Shown piece after piece: positions 26,713 to 39,320 of a stretch of 64,000 nt of DNA. The stretch comes from Natronococcus amylolyticus DSM 10524. GTDB lineage: Archaea > Halobacteriota > Halobacteria > Halobacteriales > Natrialbaceae. The number at the start of each line of letters is the position of its first letter. The first letter of the stretch is position 1. The stretch is taken from NCBI RefSeq assembly GCF_000337675.1, contig NZ_AOIB01000021.1, positions 42,150 to 106,149 on the forward strand. The letters run 5' to 3'. Under the pieces are notes generated by a model that ran no database searches, was not told the origin of the DNA, and saw nothing but the letters and a program-made list of their open reading frames with translations. The translations under genes were made by a program, and so were the position numbers.

Positions 26713-27390
26713 TCACTCGTCGGCGCCGAGTTCGAACTCGTGGGCGTCTCCGGAGCGGTCAGCGATCGTCGCGGACCCCTCATCGACCGGATCACCGCCG
26801 TCGGAGATTCGAACCAGCCGACCTACCGTCACCTCCTGTTGTGCGCAGCTGTCGGCGTCGTCGCCGTCGTCGGCGACCGCCTCGAGCCGGATCGCTCCCG
26901 CCTCGAGTGTCGCCGCCTCGAGAGCGAGTTCGTAACAGAGGTTCGGCCCACGGGCCTCGAGCGCGACGAGCGAGGCCTCGTCGAACATGGTCTCCTCGAG
27001 GAACGTCTCGGCTTCCTCGCCGACGTTTCGGTCCTCGAGCCACGCGTCGGCATCCTCCCGGTCGGCCAGCAGTGTCGCGGCCGGCTCCGAGCGCGGCTCC
27101 GTGGTGGTAAACGGCGCGTCCTCGATCGACGGACTCTCATCCCCGTTCCCGCCCTTGTCCTCGTCCTCGTCGTCGGTCTCCGCACTATCGTCCGCCTCGG
27201 TATCTTCGTTCTCGCTGTCGTCTGCACTGTCATCGCTCTCCTCGTCGTCGGTCGACGTCTCGTCGTCCGTGGGTCCGTCGTCGTTCGTCCCGCCGTCAGC
27301 GCCCGACGGGTCGTCGCCGATGCAGCCGGCGAGGAGGGCGATTGCGCCAGCCGTCCCGGTCAGCAGCCCGCGTCTCGAGTGACGGTTCAT
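26713..27390 (-). CDS. Tat lipoprotein with acidic linker, unknown function
   Basis: A 225-aa protein: twin Arg at residues 6-7 (HSRRGLL), lipobox LLAGC with Cys23, then a 70-residue Asp/Glu/Ser/Thr linker. The ordered C-terminal domain (~95-225) has PFTTTEPRSEPAATLLADREDADAWLEDRN and two Cys (NLCYEL and DSCAQQ) that could form a disulfide outside the cell. Anchored on the outer membrane face. Function unknown. Convergent with the preceding gene, 27 bp apart. Confidence 0.8.
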   Translation of the reverse strand: MNRHSRRGLLTGTAGAIALLAGCIGDDPSGADGGTNDDGPTDDETSTDDEESDDSADDSENEDTEADDSAETDDEDEDKGGNGDESPSIEDAPFTTTEPRSEPAATLLADREDADAWLEDRNVGEEAETFLEETMFDEASLVALEARGPNLCYELALEAATLEAGAIRLEAVADDGDDADSCAQQEVTVGRLVRISDGGDPVDEGSATIADRSGDAHEFELGADE

Positions 27391-27452
27391 ACATCAGACC
27401 GATGAGGTGTGATATAAAGAGCGTTCGGCAAGGTGAAAGAGCGACTGTACCC

Positions 27453-28430
<978 letters not shown>

Positions 28431-28525
28431 TGCGAGCGCGTAGGAAGCCGAGACGTAAACCCGTACTGGCCCTCGCAGGACGTGCCGGTGTCGGCGACCG
28501 GAAGCGAGCGAACCGGCTCGACGGA

Positions 28526-29584
28526 CTACGGCCGCGGCACCGACCGCGACTCGCCGTCGGCGCCCGCGATCCGGTCCTTGGCGTAAGCTTCGGCCGCCTC
28601 GAGGACGGTCGTCCCCTCGTCGTCGGCGCGCTCGATCATCCCGCGCAGCCGTCCCTCGATCGCCTCGGCTTCCGCGTAGGCCTCCTCGTAGCTACCCCCG
28701 AAGTGGTCCTTGGCCACGGTCACGAGGCCGCCGGCGTTGATCACGTAGTCGGGCGCGTACAGGATCTCCCGCTCGTGAAGCGCCTCGGCGTGGCGGCGTT
28801 CGGCCAGCACGTTGTTCGCCGCGCCCGCGACGATCTCACACTCGAGCGTGGGGATCGTCTCGTCGTTCAGGATTCCGCCGATCGCACACGGAGCGAAGAC
28901 GTCGCAGGGCTGCTCGTACACCACGTCAGGCGCGACGGTGTCGGCGCCGTGTTCGGCCGCGAACGCCTCTGTCGCTTCCCGGTCGACGTCCGAAACCGTC
29001 ACCGCGGCGCCGGCCTCGAGCAGCTCCTCGGCCAGCGACCGCCCGACCTTGCCGAGTCCCTGAACGACGACCTCGAGCCCCTCGAGGTCGTCCTCGCCGT
29101 AGACGTGGTCGACGCAGGCTCGGATCCCGCAGAATACCCCGTGTGCGGTCACGCCCGACGGGTTCTCCAGGCCGTCGCTCGCGCCGACGACGTGGTCGGT
29201 CCGGCGGGCGACGACGTCCATCTCCGCGGCGCTCGAGTTGATGTCGACCGACGTGATGTACCGTCCGCCCAGGCGGTCGACCGCGCGGCCGTAGGCCTCG
29301 AGGGTCGCCTCGGTTCTGACCTCGTCGGGGTCGCCGAGGATGACCGCTTTCCCGCCACCCAGCGGGAGGTCGGCCGCGGCCGCCTTGTACGTCATCGCCT
29401 GAGAGAGTCGAAGCACGTCCTCGAGGGCCGCCTCCTCGGAGTCGTAGTCGAGGATCCGCGTGCCCCCCAGTGAGGGCCCGAGCGTCGTGTCGTGGATCGC
29501 GACGATCGCTCGCAACCCCGTCTCCGGATCAGTGAAGTACGATACCTGTTCGTGGCCGGCGTCGCCGATCGCGTCGAATACCAT
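28526..29584 (-). CDS. Glu/Leu/Val dehydrogenase family protein (leucine-dehydrogenase-like)
   Basis: A 352-aa protein, shorter than typical glutamate dehydrogenases (~420), fitting the Leu/Phe/Val branch. Substrate Lys is in DLPLGGGKAVI, and an N-terminal pair sits in GPSLGGTRI. The Rossmann motif is VQGLGKVGRSLAEELLEAG, and the C-terminal part has NDETIPTLECEIVAGAANNVL. It should interconvert a branched-chain amino acid and its keto acid with NAD(P). The ATG at 29584 is used; the frame running further upstream is antisense to the next gene. Confidence 0.9.
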   Translation of the reverse strand: MVFDAIGDAGHEQVSYFTDPETGLRAIVAIHDTTLGPSLGGTRILDYDSEEAALEDVLRLSQAMTYKAAAADLPLGGGKAVILGDPDEVRTEATLEAYGRAVDRLGGRYITSVDINSSAAEMDVVARRTDHVVGASDGLENPSGVTAHGVFCGIRACVDHVYGEDDLEGLEVVVQGLGKVGRSLAEELLEAGAAVTVSDVDREATEAFAAEHGADTVAPDVVYEQPCDVFAPCAIGGILNDETIPTLECEIVAGAANNVLAERRHAEALHEREILYAPDYVINAGGLVTVAKDHFGGSYEEAYAEAEAIEGRLRGMIERADDEGTTVLEAAEAYAKDRIAGADGESRSVPRP

Positions 29585-29674
29585 GACTAATATCTCTTTT
29601 GCTTCCCGTAAAAATGTCACCGATCCGTTCGCCGAAGCGCGGCGGTTAAGCCCCCGGAGCCGAAACTCGAGGGT

Positions 29675-30061
29675 ATGAGCCTCGAGACCATGCGACCGAA
29701 CCCGACGTGGGACGCCGCCTCCTACGAAGACGCCGTCGATACGCTGGCGGCCCACCGCGACGAGGTGACCTACCGAGTCTGGGCCGGCGACTGGTGTAAG
29801 GACTGCCGAGCGCTGCTGCCCGACTTCGCCGCGGCGCTCGAGGCCGCCGACGTGCCCGACGACCGGATCGAGGAGATCAGCCTCGACGAAAACAAGGAGG
29901 GACCGAAGGTCGACGCCTACGACGTCGAGTACATTCCGACGATCGTCGTCGAGGACGACGATGGCAAGGAGATCACCCGATTCGTCGAGGAAGAACGCAT
30001 CCCGCCCGCCGTCTGGCTCGCACAACAGCTCGAGTCCGAACTCGAGACTGAAACGGTCTGA
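29675..30061 (+). CDS. Thioredoxin family protein
   Basis: A 128-aa thioredoxin fold with the WCKDC redox motif near residues 39-43 and the cis-Pro loop EYIPTIVV. No signal peptide, so cytosolic. The motif differs from WCGPC, implying a specialised partner. It converges on the DUF255 protein with only 4 bp between the stops. Confidence 0.88.
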   Translation: MSLETMRPNPTWDAASYEDAVDTLAAHRDEVTYRVWAGDWCKDCRALLPDFAAALEAADVPDDRIEEISLDENKEGPKVDAYDVEYIPTIVVEDDDGKEITRFVEEERIPPAVWLAQQLESELETETV

Positions 30062-30065
30062 GTCC

Positions 30066-32240
30066 CTAGAAGGGGACGTCGTCGGCGTCGTCGCCCAGTT
30101 CTCCGCTCGTCTCCGACGCCTCGAGCCAGTCGAGCGCCTCGTCGGCGTCGTGGGTCGGCGGCGAGCAGGTTCGATTTCTGCAGACGTACAGCGTCGGCTC
30201 GCCGTCGCGAGCCTCGCGGCCGGCCCAGATCGGGGGTGCGTCCGCGAGCTCCAGTTCGTCGAGCCACTCCTCGAGCCCCGCCTCGGTCGGCGGTCGGAGC
30301 GCGAACTGCCGATCGGGCAGGTACTGCGAGCCGAACGCCTCGCGCCACTCGTCGGGAAGCTCGTTGGCGGCAACCGTGATCTCGAGCGCTCCCGACTCGA
30401 GGCGGTCGGCGGCCAGACACAGCGTCACGTGCTGAAGCGCGTTCGACTCGAGGCGACCGGCATGGGTTCCCAGGACCGACGCCGCGATCCCCTCGAACTC
30501 GTCGTCCTCGTCGGCAAAGCCCTCGAGCGCGAGCAGGGTCTCGACCGCGACCCCCGCGGCGGCGGGCGTCGACTGGTCGGTCAGCTCCTGGGGCCGGGTC
30601 ACGAGCGACTCGCCGCTCTCGGGCGTGAAGTACAGCGTCTCGCGCTCAGCGTCGTAGAACTCGGCCTCGATCCCGCGAGCCAGCTCGAGCGCAAAGGCGA
30701 GGTGGTCGACCTCACCGGTGGCCTCGTAGCAGCCGAGCGCCCCGCGAGCGAGGAAGGCGTAATCCTCGAGGTTTCCCTGTACGGCGACGTCTCCGTCCTT
30801 GTACCGCCGTGAGAGCCGCCCCTCGTCGGCGTCCCAGAGCCGATCCCGAACGAACTCGAGGGCGTCTGTCGCCATCTCGGCGTACCGATCCTCGCCCAGC
30901 GCGAGGGCGGCCTCGGCGCAGGTCGAGATCATCAGGCCGTTCCAGCCCGCCAGCACCTTTTCGTCTCTATTGGGTCGCGGGCGCTCCTCGCGTGCCTCGA
31001 ACAGTTTTTGGCGTGCGCTTTCAAGACGCTCCTCGACCTCGCGCTCCTCGAGATCGAACCGGTCGGCGAGTTCGGAAATCGAGGCCGCGAGGTTGGGCTG
31101 GCTCTGCCCCTCGAAGTTGCCCGACTCCGTGATGTCGTACCGGGCACAGAAGAGGTCGGCGTCGGTTTCGTCCCCGAGGACCTCCCGGACCTCCGCGGGC
31201 GTCCAGACGAAGAAGGCGCCCTCCTCGCGCTCGCCGGTTTCGGGGTCCTCGCTCTGGGCGTCCAGGGTCGAGAAGAAGCCGCCCTCGTCGTGGGTCAGCT
31301 CCCGGGAGACGAACTCGAGGGTTTCCCGGACGTAGCCGGCGTAGCGCTCGTCGCCGGTGAGCCGGTAACCCGCGAGCAGCGCCCGCGGAATCTCGGCGTT
31401 ATCGTACAGCATCTTCTCGAAGTGGGGGACCGTCCAGTCGGCGTCGACGCAGTACCGGTGGAAGCCGCCGCCGACGTGGTCGTACAGTCCGCCCTCGATC
31501 ATCGCGGTGAGCGAGCCCTCGAGGACCTCGCGGTACTCGTCGCGTCCGGTGCGGTCGTACGCCCGGGCGAGGACCCGCAGTCGGGCGGGCTGGGGGAACT
31601 TCGGCCCGCCGGAGCCGAAGCCGCCGTTCTGGCGGTCCGCGCTGCGCAGCGCGGCGTCGGCCGCTCGCTCGAGGACGTCGCTCGAGGGTGGTTCGGCGGC
31701 GCCGATCGAGTCGGGCGTTTCCTCGAGCTGATCCCTTGCAGCCGCGGTCCACTCGTCGGCCCGGCTCTCGATCTCCTCGCGGTCGGTCTCCCAGGAGTCC
31801 GCCAGCCCCTCGAGCAGGTCGAGAAAGCCCGGCTGGCCCCGTTTCGAGCGCTTCGGGAAGTACGTGCCGACGTAGAACGGTTTTCCTTCCGGCGTGAGCC
31901 AGGCCGACAGCGGCCAGCCGCCCCCGCCGCTGACGAGCTGGCAGACGGTCATGTAGATGCTGTCGACGTCGGGGCGCTCCTCGCGGTCGACCTTGATCGG
32001 GATGAACTCCTCGTTGAGGAGGTCAGCGACCTCCTCGTCGGCGAAGCTCTCCTCCTCCATGACGTGACACCAGTGACACGCCGAGTAACCGATCGAGAGG
32101 AAGATCGGCTTGTCCTGTTCGCGCGCGCTCTCGAGGGCCCGCTCGTCCCAGGGCTGCCAGTTGACGGGGTTGTCCGCGTGCTGGCGCAGATAGGGGCTCT
32201 CCTCCTCGTCGAGCCGATTGCGCTCGGTCGGGGTACTCAT
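30066..32240 (-). CDS. DUF255 / YyaL-type thioredoxin-domain protein
   Basis: A 724-aa protein of the spermatogenesis-associated-20/YyaL family. The N-terminal thioredoxin-like domain contains NPVNWQPW, SIGYSACHWCHVMEEESF and EFIPIKVDREERPDVD. The rest is an (alpha/alpha)6 barrel resembling cellobiose/GlcNAc 2-epimerases. Full length for the family. Biochemical role is poorly defined even in model organisms. Confidence 0.93.
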   Translation of the reverse strand: MSTPTERNRLDEEESPYLRQHADNPVNWQPWDERALESAREQDKPIFLSIGYSACHWCHVMEEESFADEEVADLLNEEFIPIKVDREERPDVDSIYMTVCQLVSGGGGWPLSAWLTPEGKPFYVGTYFPKRSKRGQPGFLDLLEGLADSWETDREEIESRADEWTAAARDQLEETPDSIGAAEPPSSDVLERAADAALRSADRQNGGFGSGGPKFPQPARLRVLARAYDRTGRDEYREVLEGSLTAMIEGGLYDHVGGGFHRYCVDADWTVPHFEKMLYDNAEIPRALLAGYRLTGDERYAGYVRETLEFVSRELTHDEGGFFSTLDAQSEDPETGEREEGAFFVWTPAEVREVLGDETDADLFCARYDITESGNFEGQSQPNLAASISELADRFDLEEREVEERLESARQKLFEAREERPRPNRDEKVLAGWNGLMISTCAEAALALGEDRYAEMATDALEFVRDRLWDADEGRLSRRYKDGDVAVQGNLEDYAFLARGALGCYEATGEVDHLAFALELARGIEAEFYDAERETLYFTPESGESLVTRPQELTDQSTPAAAGVAVETLLALEGFADEDDEFEGIAASVLGTHAGRLESNALQHVTLCLAADRLESGALEITVAANELPDEWREAFGSQYLPDRQFALRPPTEAGLEEWLDELELADAPPIWAGREARDGEPTLYVCRNRTCSPPTHDADEALDWLEASETSGELGDDADDVPF

Positions 32241-32352
32241 GAGATACCGTAGGGTCGGACGCCGGAAAAGCTCGGCGTACCCGTGAACGCGACGATGGGG
32301 GTGACGACGCGCTCGAGCCCCCGCTCCTTGTGACCGGAACGCGAGCCGTCAC

Positions 32353-33081
32353 TCAGGCCGGCTCCTCGAGCTCGAACTCGATTCGCTCGGTGTTCTCGCC
32401 CTTCGAAACGTGGTCGGTGACGGTTAGCCGCCCGATCTCGCCGAGCCGGGAGACGTGGGTACCGCCACAGGGACAGAGATCGAACGCCTCGATCTCGACC
32501 ACGCGAAGCGGGTCGACGGAGTCGGGGATTAGATCCAACAGTGCGCGACCCTCGTCGACCGACTCCTCGACGGCCGGCCGCGGACGGTTTTTCTTAGCAA
32601 CTTGGAGGTCGCGCTCGACGACCTCGTTCGACCGCCGCTCGATGAGCTCGAGATCCTCCTCGCCGAACGACGCGGGCTCGAAGTCGATCCGCGACCGATT
32701 CGGGTATATTTGGTTGCCGGCGGTGCCCGCCCCGTACTCATCGAGGACGACGCGGGAGACGACGTGCTGGGCAGTGTGCATCCGGCTCAGTTTCCGCCGA
32801 CGGTCTTCGTCGATCCGACCCTCGACCGTCGTCCCCTCGGTCGGAAGCTCCCCCGTTCGGAGTTCGACGTCGTGGCGCACGTCGCCGTGATCCTTCCGGA
32901 CGTCGACCACGTCCGCGCGGCCGCCGTCCCACTCGAGGACGCCGCGGTCGGCGGGCTGGCCGCCGCCCTCGGGGTAAAAGTACGTCCCGTCGAGGAAGAC
33001 GCTGTCCTGGCCCGTCTCCGTGATCGTTGCGGTGAACGCGGTCACGTCGTCCGCGTCGGGGAGGTATCGCAGGTCGGTCAT
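32353..33081 (-). CDS. alaX: AlaX-type alanyl-tRNA editing hydrolase
   Basis: A 242-aa protein with the editing-site metal ligands HTAQH near residues 107-111 and CPCGGTHV near 195-202. It also has the N-terminal GTYFYPEGGGQPADRG segment that marks the longer AlaX-M class. It removes mischarged Ser or Gly from tRNA-Ala in trans. The ATG at 33081 fits; the long upstream extension is a shadow of aconitase on the same strand. Confidence 0.93.
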   Translation of the reverse strand: MTDLRYLPDADDVTAFTATITETGQDSVFLDGTYFYPEGGGQPADRGVLEWDGGRADVVDVRKDHGDVRHDVELRTGELPTEGTTVEGRIDEDRRRKLSRMHTAQHVVSRVVLDEYGAGTAGNQIYPNRSRIDFEPASFGEEDLELIERRSNEVVERDLQVAKKNRPRPAVEESVDEGRALLDLIPDSVDPLRVVEIEAFDLCPCGGTHVSRLGEIGRLTVTDHVSKGENTERIEFELEEPA

Positions 33082-33200
33082 CGCTCGACGTTGTGTCCGG
33101 AACCCCAAAGACGCTGGCGCTCGCTCTCCGGCGGGACGCTTCTCTACCTCGCGCTCGCCGGGTTCGGGCGAGCCACGAAAAGAGTCGGTGTCGCTCGGGA

Positions 33201-35963
<2,763 letters not shown>

Positions 35964-36132
35964 ATTCGAGCTGCGAACCCGTGGTATTTGAATCCCTCGA
36001 GAATATTCCCTAGAGAACATATACTCCCTATATTTGGCGGTCAGGGGGTGTGTTTCAGTAGCTCGAGGGGTCCGGAGTAAGCGGGCGGGACTCGAGAGTC
36101 GCTCGAGGAGTTCGTTCCCTCCCGGGTCGAAG

Positions 36133-36981
36133 TTAGTACCCCAATCGCTCGAGCGTCGCCTCGAGTCGTCCGGGATACCGACCGCCGAAGAGGTGAACGT
36201 GGACGAGCAGCGGATAGAGCCGGTAGACGTGCCGCCGGCGCTCGAAGAAGCCCGCCTCGATTCCGCGGCGCTCCCGGTAGCGCTCGAAGAACTCCTCGCC
36301 GAAGGTTCCAGTCCAGTCGATATAGGCGAGTTCGATTTCAGGATGGGCGTAGTACGTCGCGGGGTCGAGAAACGCCGTCACCTCGCCGTCCCGAGAGAGG
36401 ACGTTCGTGGTCCAGACGTCGCCGTGGATCAGCGCGGGCGCTGCGGGCTCGGAGAGCAGGTCCTCGAGTTCCGAGGAGAGGGTCTCGAGGCGCTCCGCGA
36501 GCGAGGGCGACAGCGACCCCGACTCGAGCGCGAGTTCGGCGGCGTGTGCGAGGCGCTGGTCGCGGTAGAACGCGATCCAGGAGTCGGTCCACGGGTTCGG
36601 CTGACGAACCGGACCGGTGAGGGTGTCCCGTTCGAACCCGAACGCCTCGGCCCCGACGTTGTGCAGCCGGGCCAGGTGGTCCGCCGCGTCCCGCGCAGCG
36701 GCCGGGCCGTGGTCGGTCGTCCCGGGAACGTACTCGAGCACCAGCAGGTCGGAATCGGTGTGGTAGACCTCCGGCACCGGGAGTTCGCTCTCGCTCGCAA
36801 GCGCCTCGAGCATGAACGTCTCGACCTCGAGGGGCGTCTCGCCCGTCTTCGCGACGACCGACGAGCCGTCGGCCAGGTCGACGCGGTGGACCGAACCGAT
36901 CTGGCCGCCCTCGAGCGCGGCTGTCCCGACGACGTCGGTCCCGATCGCGCGGGCGACCGCGTCGGCGATCGACTCGGCCAT
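36133..36981 (-). CDS. Fructosamine/ketosamine-3-kinase family protein
   Basis: A 282-aa aminoglycoside-phosphotransferase-like kinase: SVVAKTG for the ATP-contacting Lys, catalytic loop LIHGDVWTTNVL (HGD near residue 188) and the metal motif FLDPATYYAHPEIELAY. Family members phosphorylate protein-bound fructosamine so that the sugar comes off. Its ATG overlaps the folA stop (ATGA), making it the third gene of the thyA-folA unit. Why a deglycation kinase sits there is unclear. Confidence 0.9.
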   Translation of the reverse strand: MAESIADAVARAIGTDVVGTAALEGGQIGSVHRVDLADGSSVVAKTGETPLEVETFMLEALASESELPVPEVYHTDSDLLVLEYVPGTTDHGPAAARDAADHLARLHNVGAEAFGFERDTLTGPVRQPNPWTDSWIAFYRDQRLAHAAELALESGSLSPSLAERLETLSSELEDLLSEPAAPALIHGDVWTTNVLSRDGEVTAFLDPATYYAHPEIELAYIDWTGTFGEEFFERYRERRGIEAGFFERRRHVYRLYPLLVHVHLFGGRYPGRLEATLERLGY

Positions 36982-37511
36982 CACTCCTCGCAGACGTACT
37001 CCACGAACGCGAACCCGTCGCGCTCGTCGCGGTCGACCTCGGTCCACTCGTCGCGCTCCCAGTCGGGGAACTCGGTGTCGCCGTCGGGAGCATCGTGAAT
37101 CTCGGTGACGATCAGCCGATCGAGGACGGGCAGGAACTGTTCGTAAACCGTCGCCCCGCCCGCGACGAAGGCAGTGTCGGCGCCGTCGTGGCGCACCTCT
37201 GCCGCGCGCTCGGCTTCCTCGAGAGCCGTCTCGAGATCGTTCGCGACGACGGCGTTCTCGGGCGTCTCGAGCTCTCGGCTCGTCAGCACGACCGTCGTCC
37301 GTCCCGGCAGCGGTTCGCCCAGCGCCTCAAGGATCCCCTCGTAGGTCACCCTCCCCATGATCACCGGGTGGTCCATGGTGGTCTGCTTAAAGTGTTCCAG
37401 ATCCGCCGGGAGGTGCCACGGCATCTCGCCGTCCCTCCCGATGACGCCGTTGTCGGCGACGGCGACGATGGCGGCGAGTTCGAGGTCGGTCTCGAGTTCG
37501 GGAGCGGTCAT
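36981..37511 (-). CDS. folA: Dihydrofolate reductase
   Basis: A 176-aa DHFR: IVAVADNGVIGRDGEMPWHLPADLEHFK, the PVIMGRVTYEGI segment, TVVLTSREL and FVAGGATVYEQFLP. The catalytic acid is in LPADLEHFK. It regenerates tetrahydrofolate after thymidylate synthase, encoded directly upstream with an ATGA overlap. The stop likewise overlaps the start of the kinase gene, so all three are translationally coupled. Confidence 0.97.
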   Translation of the reverse strand: MTAPELETDLELAAIVAVADNGVIGRDGEMPWHLPADLEHFKQTTMDHPVIMGRVTYEGILEALGEPLPGRTTVVLTSRELETPENAVVANDLETALEEAERAAEVRHDGADTAFVAGGATVYEQFLPVLDRLIVTEIHDAPDGDTEFPDWERDEWTEVDRDERDGFAFVEYVCEE

Positions 37512-38521
37512 TCGGCCACCGCGAACCGAAGCCCCTCGTGGGAGTCGTACCCACGCAGCTCGAGGTCCGCCACCGAGAGGTCGTCGATCGAGGCGTCGCC
37601 GATCTCGAGGATCGGCCGCTCGAGCGGTTCTCGGGAGCACTGCTCGAGCAGGCCGGGAACGTGATCGAGCCGTTCGTCGCCGTCGGCCTCGGCGGGCGCT
37701 TCGCTCTCGAGCCACTCGCGGATCTCGAGGTACTCCTCGCGGTCGTCGACGTCTGCGAGCCGGGACTGGAGGGCCTCGAGGTTGTCGGCGTACCACTCGC
37801 CGCGCTCGCCGCGTCCGCAGTAGACGTGGGCGTCGACGACGGTGTGGGCGAAGGTGCCGGGCTCGAACCCGGTCTGTCTGGCGACGACCTTCGTCAGAAG
37901 TGCGTAGGCCGCGATGTTAAACGGGATTCCGAGCGCGACGTCGCCCGAGCGCTGCGTGAGGTGGCAGTTCAGCCGATCGCCCTGAACGTTGAAGACGAAC
38001 GAGTAGTGACAGGGCGGCAGCGTCGAGACGGCCGCGTTCGCGGGGTGCCAGGCGTTGACGACGAGTCGTCGGGAGTTCGGCGAGTCCGAGAGCGTGTCGA
38101 CGACGTACTGGAGCTGATCGAACGTTCTTCGATTACCCTCCTCGGTGACCCAGCGGTGACTCTCGTCGGGCCAGGACTCGCCATCGAGCTGGCTCTCGTC
38201 GGCGGGAACCGGATACCGCCGCCAGAACCGGCCGTAGGCGGTGTCGAGGTGCCCCTCGTCGTCGGCCCACGCGTCCCAGATCTTCGTCTCCTCGCGCAGC
38301 TCCCGGATGTGCTCCTCGCCCGAGAGGTACCAGGCGACCTCGTGGAGCATCGAGTTCCAGCGGTAGCCGTCCATCTTTTTGGTCGTCAACAGCGGAAACC
38401 CCTCCTGCAGGTCGACCTCGTAGTGTTCACTGAACGACGAGATCGTGTCAACCCCGGTCCGATTGGGTTTGTGGGTCCCGTCCGAGAGTACCGAGTCGAC
38501 GAGCTCGAGGTACTGGTGCAT
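37508..38521 (-). CDS. thyA: Thymidylate synthase
   Basis: A 337-aa ThyA with the nucleophile Cys in LPPCHYSF near residue 171, RSGDVALGIPFNIA, and the dUMP/folate contacts VVDAHVYC. Compared with the 264-aa E. coli enzyme it has an added ~70-residue segment (ADVDDREEYLEIREWLESEAP...) before the C-terminal strands, partly acidic. It converts dUMP to dTMP using methylene-THF; GlyA and FolD elsewhere in the window supply and interconvert that cofactor. Starts 52 bp after vapC. Confidence 0.97.
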   Translation of the reverse strand: MHQYLELVDSVLSDGTHKPNRTGVDTISSFSEHYEVDLQEGFPLLTTKKMDGYRWNSMLHEVAWYLSGEEHIRELREETKIWDAWADDEGHLDTAYGRFWRRYPVPADESQLDGESWPDESHRWVTEEGNRRTFDQLQYVVDTLSDSPNSRRLVVNAWHPANAAVSTLPPCHYSFVFNVQGDRLNCHLTQRSGDVALGIPFNIAAYALLTKVVARQTGFEPGTFAHTVVDAHVYCGRGERGEWYADNLEALQSRLADVDDREEYLEIREWLESEAPAEADGDERLDHVPGLLEQCSREPLERPILEIGDASIDDLSVADLELRGYDSHEGLRFAVAE

Positions 38522-38572
38522 TGTACCTGCGTTTCGGACGCTCGGTCTTGTGGGTTCCGAGATGGTCTCGGC

Positions 38573-38965
38573 TCAGTAAGAGTCGACATCGAGCCCGTCG
38601 ATGCGCTCGAAGTGTGCGACGTTTCTCGTAAGGACGGGCTCTTCGTGGACGAGCGCGGTCGCCCCGATGATCGTATCGCCGATGCCGATCGCCCGTCCCG
38701 CAGAGGCGAGTCGGCCGTCAATTCTCCCCGCCTTCTTCATGATTGCGCTGTCGGCAGGGTACACCGTCCGCGTGTCGAGAACGAGTTCGATCTGCCGACG
38801 ACGTTCGCCGGCGTTCTCGACGCGCTCGAGGCTGTGGTAGAGCTCGAACTGCGACACCGCCGAGATGCGAAGCGGAACGCCGCGTTCCTCGAGGGACGCG
38901 ATCTTCCGTTTCGCCACATCGCGGTCCTGCATCACGTCGATGAGGACGTCGGTGTCGACGATCAC
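38573..38965 (-). CDS. vapC: VapC-type PIN-domain toxin
   Basis: A 130-aa PIN ribonuclease: MIVDTDVLIDVM (first acids D4 and D6), SQFELYHSLER with the conserved Glu, and GIGDTIIGATALVHEEPVLTRNVAHFERIDGL with the last acids. It would cleave a specific RNA (often tRNA or rRNA) when free. Its ATG overlaps the vapB stop by 4 bases. Same strand as, and directly upstream of, the thyA-folA operon. Confidence 0.93.
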   Translation of the reverse strand: MIVDTDVLIDVMQDRDVAKRKIASLEERGVPLRISAVSQFELYHSLERVENAGERRRQIELVLDTRTVYPADSAIMKKAGRIDGRLASAGRAIGIGDTIIGATALVHEEPVLTRNVAHFERIDGLDVDSY

Positions 38966-39207
38966 GAGTCCAGATCGTCGACGAGGCGATCGAGTTCCTC
39001 GCGGGACCGATCGTCGCGTTCGTGGATCGCCTCGCGCATCTCCTCGGCTTCGTTCTCGGTGAGAATCCCCGACAGGTCGAGCAGCGACCGCTCACCGGCA
39101 ATCCGTTCGACGGTGTCCGAGAACGACTCGCCCGCTCGCTTGTGGCTCTCGAGCCGTCGGTACGCCTCCTCGGTGAGCCGAACGTTTCGGTACTCCGTGT
39201 CGGCCAT
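38962..39207 (-). CDS. vapB: VapB-type antitoxin
   Basis: An 81-aa protein with an N-terminal DNA-binding fold (YRNVRLTEEAYRRLESHKRAGESFSDTVERI, ribbon-helix-helix-like) and an acidic C-terminal helix (REAIHERDDRSREELDRLVDDLDS) suited to wrap VapC. The ATG at 39207 follows an AT-containing promoter. Expected to repress its own operon with VapC. Confidence 0.9.
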   Translation of the reverse strand: MADTEYRNVRLTEEAYRRLESHKRAGESFSDTVERIAGERSLLDLSGILTENEAEEMREAIHERDDRSREELDRLVDDLDS

Positions 39208-39320
39208 GTATACACGTGTGTGCAGCCAGCGGTTAACCGTTGCGGCGCCGAACGCCGACATCGTCCACTTTCACCGTGCTGCCCAAACCCTCTTTGTCCG
39301 TCCATCCGTCTCTCCGTCCG

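Noticed and set aside
30799-32252. Long plus-strand frames opposite the DUF255 gene
   Set aside because: Shadows of the minus-strand gene; no motif or sensible composition.
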